Assembly (NCBI GenBank): GCA_964441755.1 | Contig: CAYTVG010000007.1 | Coordinates: 62,001 to 126,000, forward strand | Source of the DNA: JAUMBM01 sp964441755 | GTDB taxonomy: Bacteria > Bacteroidota > Bacteroidia > Chitinophagales > Saprospiraceae | Length of the DNA stretch: 64,000 nt | Direction: 5' to 3' | Part shown: one piece after another, positions 28,286 through 36,313 of the stretch | How positions within the stretch are numbered: position 1 is the first letter of the stretch | Layout: every line of letters starts with the position of its first letter | The notes under the pieces: generated by a model | The model's input: the letters and a program-made list of their open reading frames with translations, nothing else | Databases searched by the model: none | Told to the model about the DNA's origin: nothing | Program-made: the position numbers and the translations under genes

Positions 28286-29221
28286 CTAAACCGTCATCCT
28301 TGCCTGCAGTGCCAGCGCCAAAGAAGCCCCCAGTCGGGCATTGTTGAGTACCAGCTCTATATTGGCTGCAAGGCTACTCCCGGCCGTTAGCTGTTCCAGC
28401 GCATGCAGTAAAAAAGGCGTGAGCGCCTTCCCTTTCACCTGTTTGTCTGTTGCTTGTGCCATAGCCGACTGTATAGCGGACTCCACCATTTCCATCGGCA
28501 ATTCGTATGCCTGTGGTATCGGATTGGCCACTACCAGTCCGCCACCACCCAGCGCCCAGTGCATCCTGACAGCCTCCGCCATATCTGCCACATCATCAAA
28601 GCGATAATCGACCTGCAGCCCGCTGCAACGGCTGTAAAAAGCGGGAAAATCATCTGTTTGATACCCATAGACAGGCACGCCCAGGGTTTCGAGGTATTCC
28701 AGTGTGAGTGGCAGATCGAGGATAGCCTTTGCCCCCGCAGTCACCACCGCCACCGGCGTTTGTCCCAGCTCCTGCAGGTCTGCAGAAACATCCATGCTTA
28801 CAGCCGCCCCCCGATGCACTCCTCCAATACCGCCGGTAGCAAATACACTTATGCCGGCCAGGCGTGCTATGCGCATGGTAGCCGCCACGGTAGTAGCTCC
28901 GGGCAGTTTACGCGCCAGCAAAGCACCCAGATCGCGCACACTCGCTTTGGTTACCGCCTGCCCTGCTTTTGCCAGCCGCTCAATATCCTCTGTGCTGAGG
29001 CCGGCACGCAGTTGGCCGTCAAGCAACGCAATAGTTGCCGGGACGGCTCCTGCCGCCCGGATGGTTTCTTCTACCCGCATTGCCATGGCAACATTGGCGG
29101 GAAAAGACATACCGTGGGTGATGATGGTTGACTCCAGCGCTACGACAGCGCTGCCTTCGGCCAGCGCCGTGGCCACTTCTTCAGAGGGCCTGAGCGGCAG
29201 CACTTGGCTAGTATTTTTCAT
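28286..29221 (-). CDS. psuG: Pseudouridine-5'-phosphate glycosidase
   Basis: The product has 311 residues and splits pseudouridine 5'-phosphate into uracil and ribose 5-phosphate (reversible C-C glycosidase). Nearly the whole family pattern is visible: VALESTIITHGMSFPAN, KASVRDLGALLARK, TTVAATM, FATGGIGGVHRG, DVSADLQEL and the C-terminal NIELVLNNARLGA. It is 31 nt downstream of psuK, so the two form a pseudouridine-degradation operon: PsuK phosphorylates the nucleoside and PsuG cleaves it. No dedicated transporter gene is next to it. Confidence 0.93.
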   Translation of the reverse strand: MKNTSQVLPLRPSEEVATALAEGSAVVALESTIITHGMSFPANVAMAMRVEETIRAAGAVPATIALLDGQLRAGLSTEDIERLAKAGQAVTKASVRDLGALLARKLPGATTVAATMRIARLAGISVFATGGIGGVHRGAAVSMDVSADLQELGQTPVAVVTAGAKAILDLPLTLEYLETLGVPVYGYQTDDFPAFYSRCSGLQVDYRFDDVADMAEAVRMHWALGGGGLVVANPIPQAYELPMEMVESAIQSAMAQATDKQVKGKALTPFLLHALEQLTAGSSLAANIELVLNNARLGASLALALQARMTV

Positions 29222-29252
29222 ATATGTATGGAAAAAACGGGCTTGGCCCTTT

Positions 29253-30173
29253 TTAAAAAAGACTACGCAGCTGCTCCAGCAGCAGCTGCTCGGAGAGCAG
29301 GCTGCTCACAGCCCCCTCCTCACGCAAGGCCAGCGAAGCTGCTGCAAGGCCGGCACGGGCACAATCCTCGATTGGCCAGTTGCGTTTACTCGACCAGACG
29401 AGGCCCGCCATGAAGGCATCGCCGGCGCCCAGCGTACTCACCAATGGCCCATGGGCCGCCGGTAGCAGGTGGGTACCGTTGTAGTCAGCAGCAAAAACCC
29501 CCTCAGACCCCAGCGTAATAAATACCCGGCGCAGGCCTGCCTTCAGCAGTGAGCGCGCCACGCGCTCCAGGTCAGCTCGTGTCCGGAGTATCTGCCCCGT
29601 CAGCGCCTCCGCCTGCCGGCGGTTGGCCTTAATGGTATGATAAGCCGCGAGGCGTCCCAGCACGCGATTGCACAAGGTAACGGAGACCGGATCGATATAG
29701 AGCGGTACGGTCCATTGCTGGGCAGCAACCCATGCCAGCGCTTCCTCCGAACAATTGGCATCGACTACCAGCGCAGACGCCTGCTGTAAATCCGGCAGCC
29801 TGGCTTCCAGCTCCGCCGCTCCAAGCCGCTCCATAGCCGTCAAATCAGCTACTCCCTGCTGTAAATCATGGTTTTGGTTAAAAATGCTCAGACTCCAGCA
29901 GCCCTCGCCTTCCAGCTGCAGGCTATGACGCAGTCCGATGCCCGCCCGCCGGGCATGCGCCATCAGGCCGTTGCTAAACGGATCACTGCCAAAAACGCTG
30001 ATTAATTCTGTAGCTATGCCCAGATGGACAAGATTTTCGGCCACATTGCGACCCACCCCTCCGGGTGCACGCATCACTTTGCCCGGCATCGACTCCCCCT
30101 CCTGTAAAGGCTCGTAGGGGAAGGCCAACAAATCCGAAATGGCGGCACCAATCACAAAGACTGACTGACTCAT
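29253..30173 (-). CDS. psuK: PfkB-family kinase, pseudouridine kinase
   Basis: The product has 306 residues from ATG 30173; longer in-frame extensions upstream lack support. It starts with VFVIGAAISDLLAFP, carries the PfkB sugar-binding loop APGGVGRNVAENL, and ends with the ATP/anion-hole motif STLGAGDAFMAGLV containing the catalytic Asp. Its adjacency to psuG makes pseudouridine the likely substrate. PfkB kinases are hard to separate by sequence alone, so the name rests partly on context. Confidence 0.85.
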   Translation of the reverse strand: MSQSVFVIGAAISDLLAFPYEPLQEGESMPGKVMRAPGGVGRNVAENLVHLGIATELISVFGSDPFSNGLMAHARRAGIGLRHSLQLEGEGCWSLSIFNQNHDLQQGVADLTAMERLGAAELEARLPDLQQASALVVDANCSEEALAWVAAQQWTVPLYIDPVSVTLCNRVLGRLAAYHTIKANRRQAEALTGQILRTRADLERVARSLLKAGLRRVFITLGSEGVFAADYNGTHLLPAAHGPLVSTLGAGDAFMAGLVWSSKRNWPIEDCARAGLAAASLALREEGAVSSLLSEQLLLEQLRSLF

Positions 30174-30199
30174 CTGTCTATTTTTGTGCATGTAAAAAG

Positions 30200-30230
30200 C
30201 TGTGCTCACTGCCAACGGCAGCGGGCACAG
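30200..30230 (-). terminator. Rho-independent terminator of the ElaA-like gene
   Basis: Arms 30200-30213 and 30217-30230 form a 14-bp stem (one mismatch, one G-U). On the minus strand it is followed by TTTTT (30195-30199). It lies 10 nt after the elaA stop and 27 nt before the psuK start. Confidence 0.75.
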
Positions 30231-30239
30231 CCCAAGCTT

Positions 30240-30725
30240 TTACCTTTGCGACCTGCCCGTCGGCAGGCCCGCAGCCTGCGGCCTCAGCATCTCCAGGTGG
30301 GGAATGCCATCTTCCAGATAGGGCTTTTGCAGGTCCTCAAAACCCAGCGACTGATAAAAGTCCAGCAAATAGGCCTGCGCACCTATTTTTATGTCCTGAG
30401 CTCCCCACAACGCAAAGAGCTGCTCAATAGAGTAAGCCATCAGTGCATATCCGAGTCCCTGACCACGCACAGCCGCTGATGCTACCACCCTGCCGATGGA
30501 TGCATAGGCCGGATAAGAGACCCCCTTGGGCAAAAGCCGTGTATGAGCAACCGGCTGCCCCGCAGCGTCCGTACACCACACCATCTGCGCCAGCAAGTCC
30601 TTACCATCGCAATCGAGATAACAACAGCGTTGCTCGACAATAAATACCTCCTGCCGCAACTGCAACAACTGGTACAGGGTCGTAGCAGGCACTTGGCTGA
30701 AAGGCGCGCAATGAAATGTAAACAT
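30240..30725 (-). CDS. elaA: ElaA-like GNAT N-acetyltransferase
   Basis: The product has 161 residues from ATG 30725. The ElaA signature is evident: LYQLLQLRQEVFIVEQRCCYLDCDG near the N-terminus, then VAHTRLLP, IGRVVASAAVRGQGLGYALM (acetyl-CoA loop RxxGxG) and IGAQAYLLDFYQSLGFE. It transfers an acetyl group to an unknown amine; its terminator separates it from psuK. Confidence 0.85.
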   Translation of the reverse strand: MFTFHCAPFSQVPATTLYQLLQLRQEVFIVEQRCCYLDCDGKDLLAQMVWCTDAAGQPVAHTRLLPKGVSYPAYASIGRVVASAAVRGQGLGYALMAYSIEQLFALWGAQDIKIGAQAYLLDFYQSLGFEDLQKPYLEDGIPHLEMLRPQAAGLPTGRSQR

Positions 30726-30771
30726 AGATTTTTTTTCGCAGTTTGAAAAATGCTTTCCCTTTTCCATAAAT

Positions 30772-30811
30772 GCGACAGCCGGCGCCAGCATTCGCTGGTG
30801 CCGGCTGTCGC
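30772..30811. terminator. 18-bp hairpin after the M16 peptidase gene
   Basis: Arms 30772-30789 and 30794-30811 pair with one G-U. It lies 12 nt after the M16 stop (minus strand) and 47 nt before the elaA ATG. There is no T run on the minus strand, so the terminator function is inferred. Confidence 0.5.
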
Positions 30812-30823
30812 CTGTCGGTACAA

Positions 30824-33679
30824 TTATTCCAAAATATTGCCGTCGCGATCCATCAGTACCACGGTACTGAAGCCCAAATCGCGCAGGCGCGGATATTGTG
30901 TCTTTGCATCCCCTGCTACTACATAAATCATCTGCCCCGGATTGATGTGCTGGCGTATAAGCGCCTTGGCACCCTCCAGTGTCATTTGGTTGGTAGCATC
31001 AATCTCGCGCTGGATATAGTCCATGGGCAGGTTGAGTGTGCTGATATTCTCCAGCAGACTAATCTTCTTGCCCAGCGTTTCATACTGGCGTGCACGGCTC
31101 TTGATAGCGCTGGTACGCGTGATTTCGAGATCCTCAGCAGTAAATGTATCAGCGTAATCTGTCAGAATTTCGCGGAAAAGCTCTACCGCTTCACGAGTCA
31201 CATTGGCGCGGACACTGGAGCTGGCGAGGAAAAATCCCTGGTTGGGACGACGGTTAAAACTTGAATAAGCACCATAGGTATAGCCTCGCTCTTCCCGCAA
31301 ACGCTGGAATAAGCGCCCGGAAGAACCACTGCCGAGGCGCTCGTTGACCAGTGCCATCGCATAAAAATTAGGGTCACTGCCCGGCAGGCTTATCTTACCG
31401 ATGCGAATAACTGACTGCTTTGCATCAGGTATATCGATAAAATACAGTGCAGGTTGCGCAGGTGCCTGCACAAGCGGCACCAACTGTGCTGCCGCCTTGC
31501 GACTCTGCCAACGAGTCTGTAGCGAGCTCAGGGCTGCCAGTGTCTCCTCCTTGGTAACATCACCTACTATATGGAAGGAAGCCACATTGGGTGCAAAAGC
31601 GCGGTTGTAGTAAGCCTTTAAGTCATCGATGGTCACAGCAGCAACGGTCGCCTCTGTACCGGTAGAACTATTGGCCAGTGGATGTTTATCGCCGTAAATC
31701 AGGCGGGTATAAGCCCGTGAGGCCACGTACTCAGGTCGTCCGTTGAGTTGCTGGATACGCGCAGCCGTACTTTGCTTGATGCGATCAAACTCCGCCATAT
31801 CCCAGCGGGGCTCCATGAGCACTTCTTCCAGCAGGGCTACTGTCGGTTTGAAATTGCGTGCAAGACAGCTCACATCAATGCTGATAAATTCCTGCGCTGC
31901 ACCCACCGAAATGGAAGCACCCAACTGTCCGATAGCATCTTCAAGTTCTTCGGGTGTTTTGGTAGCTGTTCCTTCCAGCATCAGGTCAGCCAGCAGATTG
32001 GCTGTTCCGAGTTTGGCAGCCTCATCCAGCAACATCCCCCCTTTGAGGCGAATACTGAAATTGACAATCGGCAGCTCGCTGTTTTCGATACCGTAGACGG
32101 TCATGCCGTTGGTCAGCGACTCCTTCCAGATAGCAGGTGCTGCTGCTACCGGTGCCGGCCCCAGCGGTGGTATGGTGCTTCGGTCAATTCGTGAAGGCGT
32201 GCGGGGGTAATCTTCATTACCCTCCTCCTTGGGTGCCGACTCAGCACCTTGTACAATAGGCTCTTCAACTACCTCTGCCTTAACGGCGCCTGTCACTGCC
32301 TGAGACGCTTTTCCTTTAGGGACAAAGCTGGTCATGACATAAGGCTTACCCTTCACATACTGATTGTAGACACGCACCACGTCTTCCTTTGTCACTGCCA
32401 TGATGCTGCTGATTTCCTGCTGCAGCGCCTCAGGCGTACCTTTAAATTCATTGGCCTGTGCAAGCTGGAAAGACTTGGACAAGATGCTGGAAAGCCCCTC
32501 ATAGAAGCCCGTCTCGAGACTGTTCTTGATGCGCTCCATATCGCGATCATCAATGCCTTTTTCCTCAAAACGCTGCATACCTTCCTGAATGGCCGTCAGC
32601 ACCTCATCGAGATCCTTATCCCCTTTCGCACGACATACGATAGAGAATTTACCGGCAATTTCCATGCTGCTGTTGAAGGCTCCTATCGAAGGAGCGAGGC
32701 TTTTTTCCTCAACAACCACCTGATACAAAGGCGCACGCTTGCCCTCCGTGAGCAGAGAACCCAGGTACTGCAAAGCATACGTATCGTCGTGGTTGGCCTC
32801 CACCGTTGGCCACACCATGCGCAACTCCGGCAGCTGCGCAAAATTATCTTCGTGCATCAGCGAAACCGTGCTGTTGAGCTGGCCCGGCATCGGCTTGATG
32901 GGGCTCACCGCCGGGCGGCTGGGGATTTCACTGAAGTAGTAGTCAATCCATTTTTTTGTCTGCTCGAAATCGATATCGCCGGCAATGACCATGGTGGCGT
33001 TATTTGCTCCATACCATTTTTCATAAAATTCCTTGACATCGCTGAGCGTAGCTGCCTGCAGATCCTGCAGACTACCAATCACCTGCCAGTTGTACGGATG
33101 ATCAGCCGGATACATGGCTTTGTCGATGACATAGCTGGTGTGGCCATAGGGCTGGTTATCCACACGCTGCCGCTTTTCGTTCTTAACAACCTCTTTCTCG
33201 TTTTCCAGTACCGCTTCGGTCACTGTATTGATCATGTAGCCCATGCGGTCGCTCTCCATCCACAACACGCGCTGCAGCGCATCCTTGGGGACAACTTCGT
33301 AGTAGATGGTTCCGTCGTTCCAGGTACCCCCGTTGAATTCGCCGCCGGCATCATTGATAATCTTGAAAAAGTTGCCTTTGCCCACATTCTCAGAACTTTG
33401 AAACAGCATGTGCTCAAAGAAGTGCGCAAAACCTGTACGCCCCGGCTTTTCCCGATTGCTGCCTACATTAAACAGAATGGCTATCGACACGATCGGGTCT
33501 GAATCATCCTTGTGCAGAATAACATCCAGCCCGTTAGGCAGGGTGTATTTTTCGTAGTCGATGGAAAAAGCTGCAGCGCTGTCCTCGCGCTTGCTAATGG
33601 CACCCGTGCTGCGCTGGCATCCGCTCACTATAAGCAAGAAGGCAAGCAGCAGCATGCTGGAAAAACGGAGTGTATACAT
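30824..33679 (-). CDS. M16-family zinc metallopeptidase lipoprotein (two-domain, insulinase type)
   Basis: The product has 951 residues. A lipoprotein signal ends at VSGC (Cys21), so it is probably anchored in the envelope. The N-terminal domain has the inverted zinc motif HFFEH (His86, Glu89, His90) with the downstream glutamate in ENEKEVVKNE (about 159-168). A proline/acidic linker (EEGNEDYPRTPSRIDRST) leads to a second M16 half without a zinc motif, ending with RLREERGYTYGAYS, the substrate-clamping pattern. This active-plus-inactive order is the normal bacterial PqqL/protease architecture. The substrate is unknown. Confidence 0.9.
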   Translation of the reverse strand: MYTLRFSSMLLLAFLLIVSGCQRSTGAISKREDSAAAFSIDYEKYTLPNGLDVILHKDDSDPIVSIAILFNVGSNREKPGRTGFAHFFEHMLFQSSENVGKGNFFKIINDAGGEFNGGTWNDGTIYYEVVPKDALQRVLWMESDRMGYMINTVTEAVLENEKEVVKNEKRQRVDNQPYGHTSYVIDKAMYPADHPYNWQVIGSLQDLQAATLSDVKEFYEKWYGANNATMVIAGDIDFEQTKKWIDYYFSEIPSRPAVSPIKPMPGQLNSTVSLMHEDNFAQLPELRMVWPTVEANHDDTYALQYLGSLLTEGKRAPLYQVVVEEKSLAPSIGAFNSSMEIAGKFSIVCRAKGDKDLDEVLTAIQEGMQRFEEKGIDDRDMERIKNSLETGFYEGLSSILSKSFQLAQANEFKGTPEALQQEISSIMAVTKEDVVRVYNQYVKGKPYVMTSFVPKGKASQAVTGAVKAEVVEEPIVQGAESAPKEEGNEDYPRTPSRIDRSTIPPLGPAPVAAAPAIWKESLTNGMTVYGIENSELPIVNFSIRLKGGMLLDEAAKLGTANLLADLMLEGTATKTPEELEDAIGQLGASISVGAAQEFISIDVSCLARNFKPTVALLEEVLMEPRWDMAEFDRIKQSTAARIQQLNGRPEYVASRAYTRLIYGDKHPLANSSTGTEATVAAVTIDDLKAYYNRAFAPNVASFHIVGDVTKEETLAALSSLQTRWQSRKAAAQLVPLVQAPAQPALYFIDIPDAKQSVIRIGKISLPGSDPNFYAMALVNERLGSGSSGRLFQRLREERGYTYGAYSSFNRRPNQGFFLASSSVRANVTREAVELFREILTDYADTFTAEDLEITRTSAIKSRARQYETLGKKISLLENISTLNLPMDYIQREIDATNQMTLEGAKALIRQHINPGQMIYVVAGDAKTQYPRLRDLGFSTVVLMDRDGNILE

Positions 33680-33774
33680 TATATTATTTGGTTTGGAATG
33701 AAAGCGCTAAGATAGAAAAACTAGATTTTTTAATCATGTCACTGACTATGCAAATCAGCAGAATTCTACTTGTC

Positions 33775-33848
33775 AGCAGCTCATATTCTGCTGCAGGGCT
33801 TTGAGCGGCTTAAGCTGCTCAAAGCCCTGCAGCAGAATATGAGCTGCT
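33775..33848. terminator. 74-nt near-perfect palindrome
   Basis: Arms 33775-33806 and 33817-33848 are perfectly complementary over 32 nt, and the ten central bases also fold. It lies 51 nt after the stop of the barrel gene (minus strand) and 95 nt before the M16 start. It is unusually long for a terminator. Confidence 0.6.
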
Positions 33849-33882
33849 ACCCTTTTTGCTGCTCAGGAGCAGCAAAAAGGGT
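33849..33882. terminator. 16-bp perfect hairpin abutting the 74-nt palindrome
   Basis: ACCCTTTTTGCTGCTC (33849-33864) pairs exactly with 33867-33882. It begins immediately where the larger palindrome ends and lies 17 nt after the barrel-gene stop. The two stems have unrelated sequences. Confidence 0.6.
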
Positions 33883-33898
33883 AGTGCTTAAATATTAG

Positions 33899-34678
33899 CT
33901 AGTAATTAACCTGCCTGTAGTAAAAGTCGGGCAGCCAGCGGGCATCCTCTGTTGTTTTATTCAGACTAAAACGTACAAACACGTTAAATCCATAGTTGGT
34001 CATGCGCGACTCCCGCTTAATGCTTGGCGTAATATCGAGCTCTGCATACGCATCGACGCCTACAGTAAGCATCTTATCGCGGTCGACTGTGCGACCAATC
34101 CCCCCTCTGGCAGCCAGCAAATTGCCCCTTGGCGAACCCAGCGGATCTTCGGGCGAAAAGTAGGTGCTTATCAGATCACGGGCCTCCTCGTGTCCAATGC
34201 TTTTTACCAGCGTATTGGCACCAAACCCCTGATCCCAGGCCAGTTTGTACCCGCCCATAAAGTAGTAAGAATATTGTTTGTTGAAAGAGAAGAACTCCTT
34301 ACCCAAGCCCACTGTGAGGCCAAAAGCAAACCGCTCATAGGTGGAGCTGGAGGTCATGGCCTCGCCAATCGCAATAATGGGCCAGTCTCTGTGTGTCAGC
34401 ATACCTGAAAAACCAAAGCGCGCCTGGTTGAACTCCTGCCGCAGCTTGAAATCCTCCGCGAAGGCGTCCCAGTTGTAGCCGCCCGGGTGGGTGATGCGTA
34501 TGGTCTCGTAAAGATTGCGCAGGGGCGTGGTTTCGAAGCGGGTCTGGTGCAGAAGTCGGGAAGCGCCTGCATTGAAACCTACACTAAGCCGTACCGCTTG
34601 CGCATAAACTGCTGATAAAGAAAAAGTAGCTAAGAAAAAAAGGGGCAGAAATACCCTTAAGATGTAAAAAGTTTTCAT
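33899..34678 (-). CDS. Exported protein, probable outer-membrane barrel, unknown family
   Basis: The product has 259 residues. A signal peptide (FFLATFSLSAVYAQ) is followed by LSVGFNAGASRLLHQ and repeated amphipathic strands with aromatic girdles (FAFGLTVGLGKEFFSF, then YSYYFMGGYKLAWDQ), ending NYGFNVFVRFSLNK close to the C-terminus. This suggests a porin-like or OmpA-like barrel in the outer membrane. I do not recognise the family. It is transcribed on its own, divergently from the VOC gene and ahead of two strong palindromes. Confidence 0.65.
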   Translation of the reverse strand: MKTFYILRVFLPLFFLATFSLSAVYAQAVRLSVGFNAGASRLLHQTRFETTPLRNLYETIRITHPGGYNWDAFAEDFKLRQEFNQARFGFSGMLTHRDWPIIAIGEAMTSSSTYERFAFGLTVGLGKEFFSFNKQYSYYFMGGYKLAWDQGFGANTLVKSIGHEEARDLISTYFSPEDPLGSPRGNLLAARGGIGRTVDRDKMLTVGVDAYAELDITPSIKRESRMTNYGFNVFVRFSLNKTTEDARWLPDFYYRQVNY

Positions 34679-34873
34679 ATTGGAGACGTTTTGGGACTAC
34701 CCGATGCAACATCGCAGAACTTATAACGAAGTTAACAAAAAAATATCATTTGAGATTAGATTTTTTCGCTCCCTACTGACTTGCTTAGCATTTTGGTATT
34801 ATTTTTACGAATCAGATGAAGCACAGGAAAACTGCTTATCTTGCTGGCTACAATTTCTTAAACAAGTCTACCA

Positions 34874-35929
34874 ATGAGTTACATAATTAGTGGGATACAA
34901 CAAGTAGGCGTTGGTGTTCGCGATGCTGATGAAGCCTGGGCGTGGTACCGCCGGCATTTTGGTGTGGACGTGCCTGTTTTTGCAGAAAAGGCGCCTGCCC
35001 GACTGATGATTGAATACACCGGCAATAAGGTGCGCAACCGCTACGCCATTCTGGCACTCAACCTGCAGGGGGGCGGTGGTTTTGAGATCTGGCAGTATAC
35101 CTGCCGGCAGGGCGAGGCGCCGGCAAGCCCGGCGCAGCTGGGTGATCTTGGCATTTTTGCCGTCAAAATCAAGTGCCCGAGCCTGGCGGCCGCCTACCAG
35201 GAACTGGAGGCGGCAGGCGTCAAATTGCTGACCCGGCCGCACGAAGGCAGCTGTGGTAAAAGTGCCTTTGTGCAGGACTCCTACGGCAATATTTTCCAGC
35301 TGGTTGAAACGGATGACTGGTTTCAGCGGCGGCAGCAGCTCACCGGCGGCATTTACGGTGTCATCATTGGCGTGTCTGATATTGATCGCGCGCTCACGCT
35401 CTACCGCGATATTCTGGGCTATGACCAGCTGGTATGTGATGAGACGGGCGTGTCAGCCGTCGCTGAGGGTTTGCCCGGCGGAAAGAGACGTACTCGCCGC
35501 GTGGTACTCCGGCACTCCAAGGCGCGCGAAGGGGCTTTTGCTGCGCTTTTTGGCAAAAGCGAAATAGAACTCGTTCAGGTGCTTGATGAGCCAGTTGAGA
35601 AGATTTACAAGAACCGATATTGGGGCGACCTGGGTTTCATCCACCTGTGTTTTGATGTGAGCAATATGGACGCACTCAAGGCACATTGCCTTAGTCATGG
35701 TTTTCCGTTCACGGTTGACAGTCAGAACAGCTTTGACATGGGCGAAGCTGCGGGCCGGTTTACATATACGGAAGATCCCGATGGTACGCTGATCGAATTT
35801 GTTGAGACCCACAAGATACCCATCGTCAAAAAACTCGGTTGGTATCTGGATCTGAAACGCCGCGACAGCCGCAGGCCGCTGCCGCGTTGGATGATCAAAG
35901 CGATGGGGCTGAACCGCAATAAAGGCTGA
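34874..35929 (+). CDS. Double VOC-domain (glyoxalase/dioxygenase superfamily) protein
   Basis: The product has 351 residues with two VOC modules, at about residues 5-150 (IQQVGVGVRDADEAWAWYRRHFG to FVQDSYGNIFQLVE) and 158-315 (YGVIIGVSDIDRALTLYRDILGY to YTEDPDGTLIEFVETH). The terminal glutamate of each pattern and the histidine in GFIHLCFDVS could bind a metal. 4-hydroxyphenylpyruvate dioxygenases have the same two-module design, but their signature regions are not seen. The reaction is unknown. It has its own promoter region and no operon partner. Confidence 0.7.
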   Translation: MSYIISGIQQVGVGVRDADEAWAWYRRHFGVDVPVFAEKAPARLMIEYTGNKVRNRYAILALNLQGGGGFEIWQYTCRQGEAPASPAQLGDLGIFAVKIKCPSLAAAYQELEAAGVKLLTRPHEGSCGKSAFVQDSYGNIFQLVETDDWFQRRQQLTGGIYGVIIGVSDIDRALTLYRDILGYDQLVCDETGVSAVAEGLPGGKRRTRRVVLRHSKAREGAFAALFGKSEIELVQVLDEPVEKIYKNRYWGDLGFIHLCFDVSNMDALKAHCLSHGFPFTVDSQNSFDMGEAAGRFTYTEDPDGTLIEFVETHKIPIVKKLGWYLDLKRRDSRRPLPRWMIKAMGLNRNKG

Positions 35930-36313
35930 TAGCCCGTCCGCCTTTGTGCTTCGATTTAGACGGCCTTGTTACACTCCTCATCGAAGCGTGCCGGGGTTTT
36001 CCCTCATTGCAAGCCCCCGGCTGCTGCCTGTGCGCCTTCCCGGTTGCCAAAATGAGCGCAAAAGCCTTGTTTTTGCCTCCGGCAGCAACGCCTGCGCACA
36101 CGCTTAGCCAGGGGGTTAGGCCGGCTCAGTTCTTACGGCCAGCAGAGTTGCGGACAATACAACCTCGTTTTATCTTCCGCAACGACCGCCGGACAGATGC
36201 CGAAGAAACTATTTGCCCGCCGATCTTGTTAGCCTTGTGTAGGTTGATACAAACCCGCGAGGGTATATATTTATTTGATTAACAGTTTACGGGACGGTTG
36301 CCGTCCCTCAGGT
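35930..36313. other. 384-nt gap before rnr without a convincing gene
   Basis: An open frame here (35944-36282, plus) starts CFDLDG by chance but continues with no domain logic, so I left it out. The only distinct item is the short stem-loop motif at 36070-36085. It probably holds the rnr promoter; no TAnnTTTG match stood out. Confidence 0.5.
36070..36085. repeat. Short intergenic stem-loop motif, copy 2 (inverted)
   Basis: TTTTTGCCTCCGGCAG is the exact reverse complement of the motif at 23357-23372. Confidence 0.4.

Noticed and set aside
32249..33502. 417-codon open frame on the plus strand
   Set aside because: Antisense to the M16 peptidase zinc domain; the composition is that of a shadow frame.
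35944..36282. 112-codon frame starting with CFDLDG, like a HAD phosphatase
   Set aside because: Only the first six residues resemble HAD motif I; the rest has no HAD motifs and lacks a ribosome-binding context.
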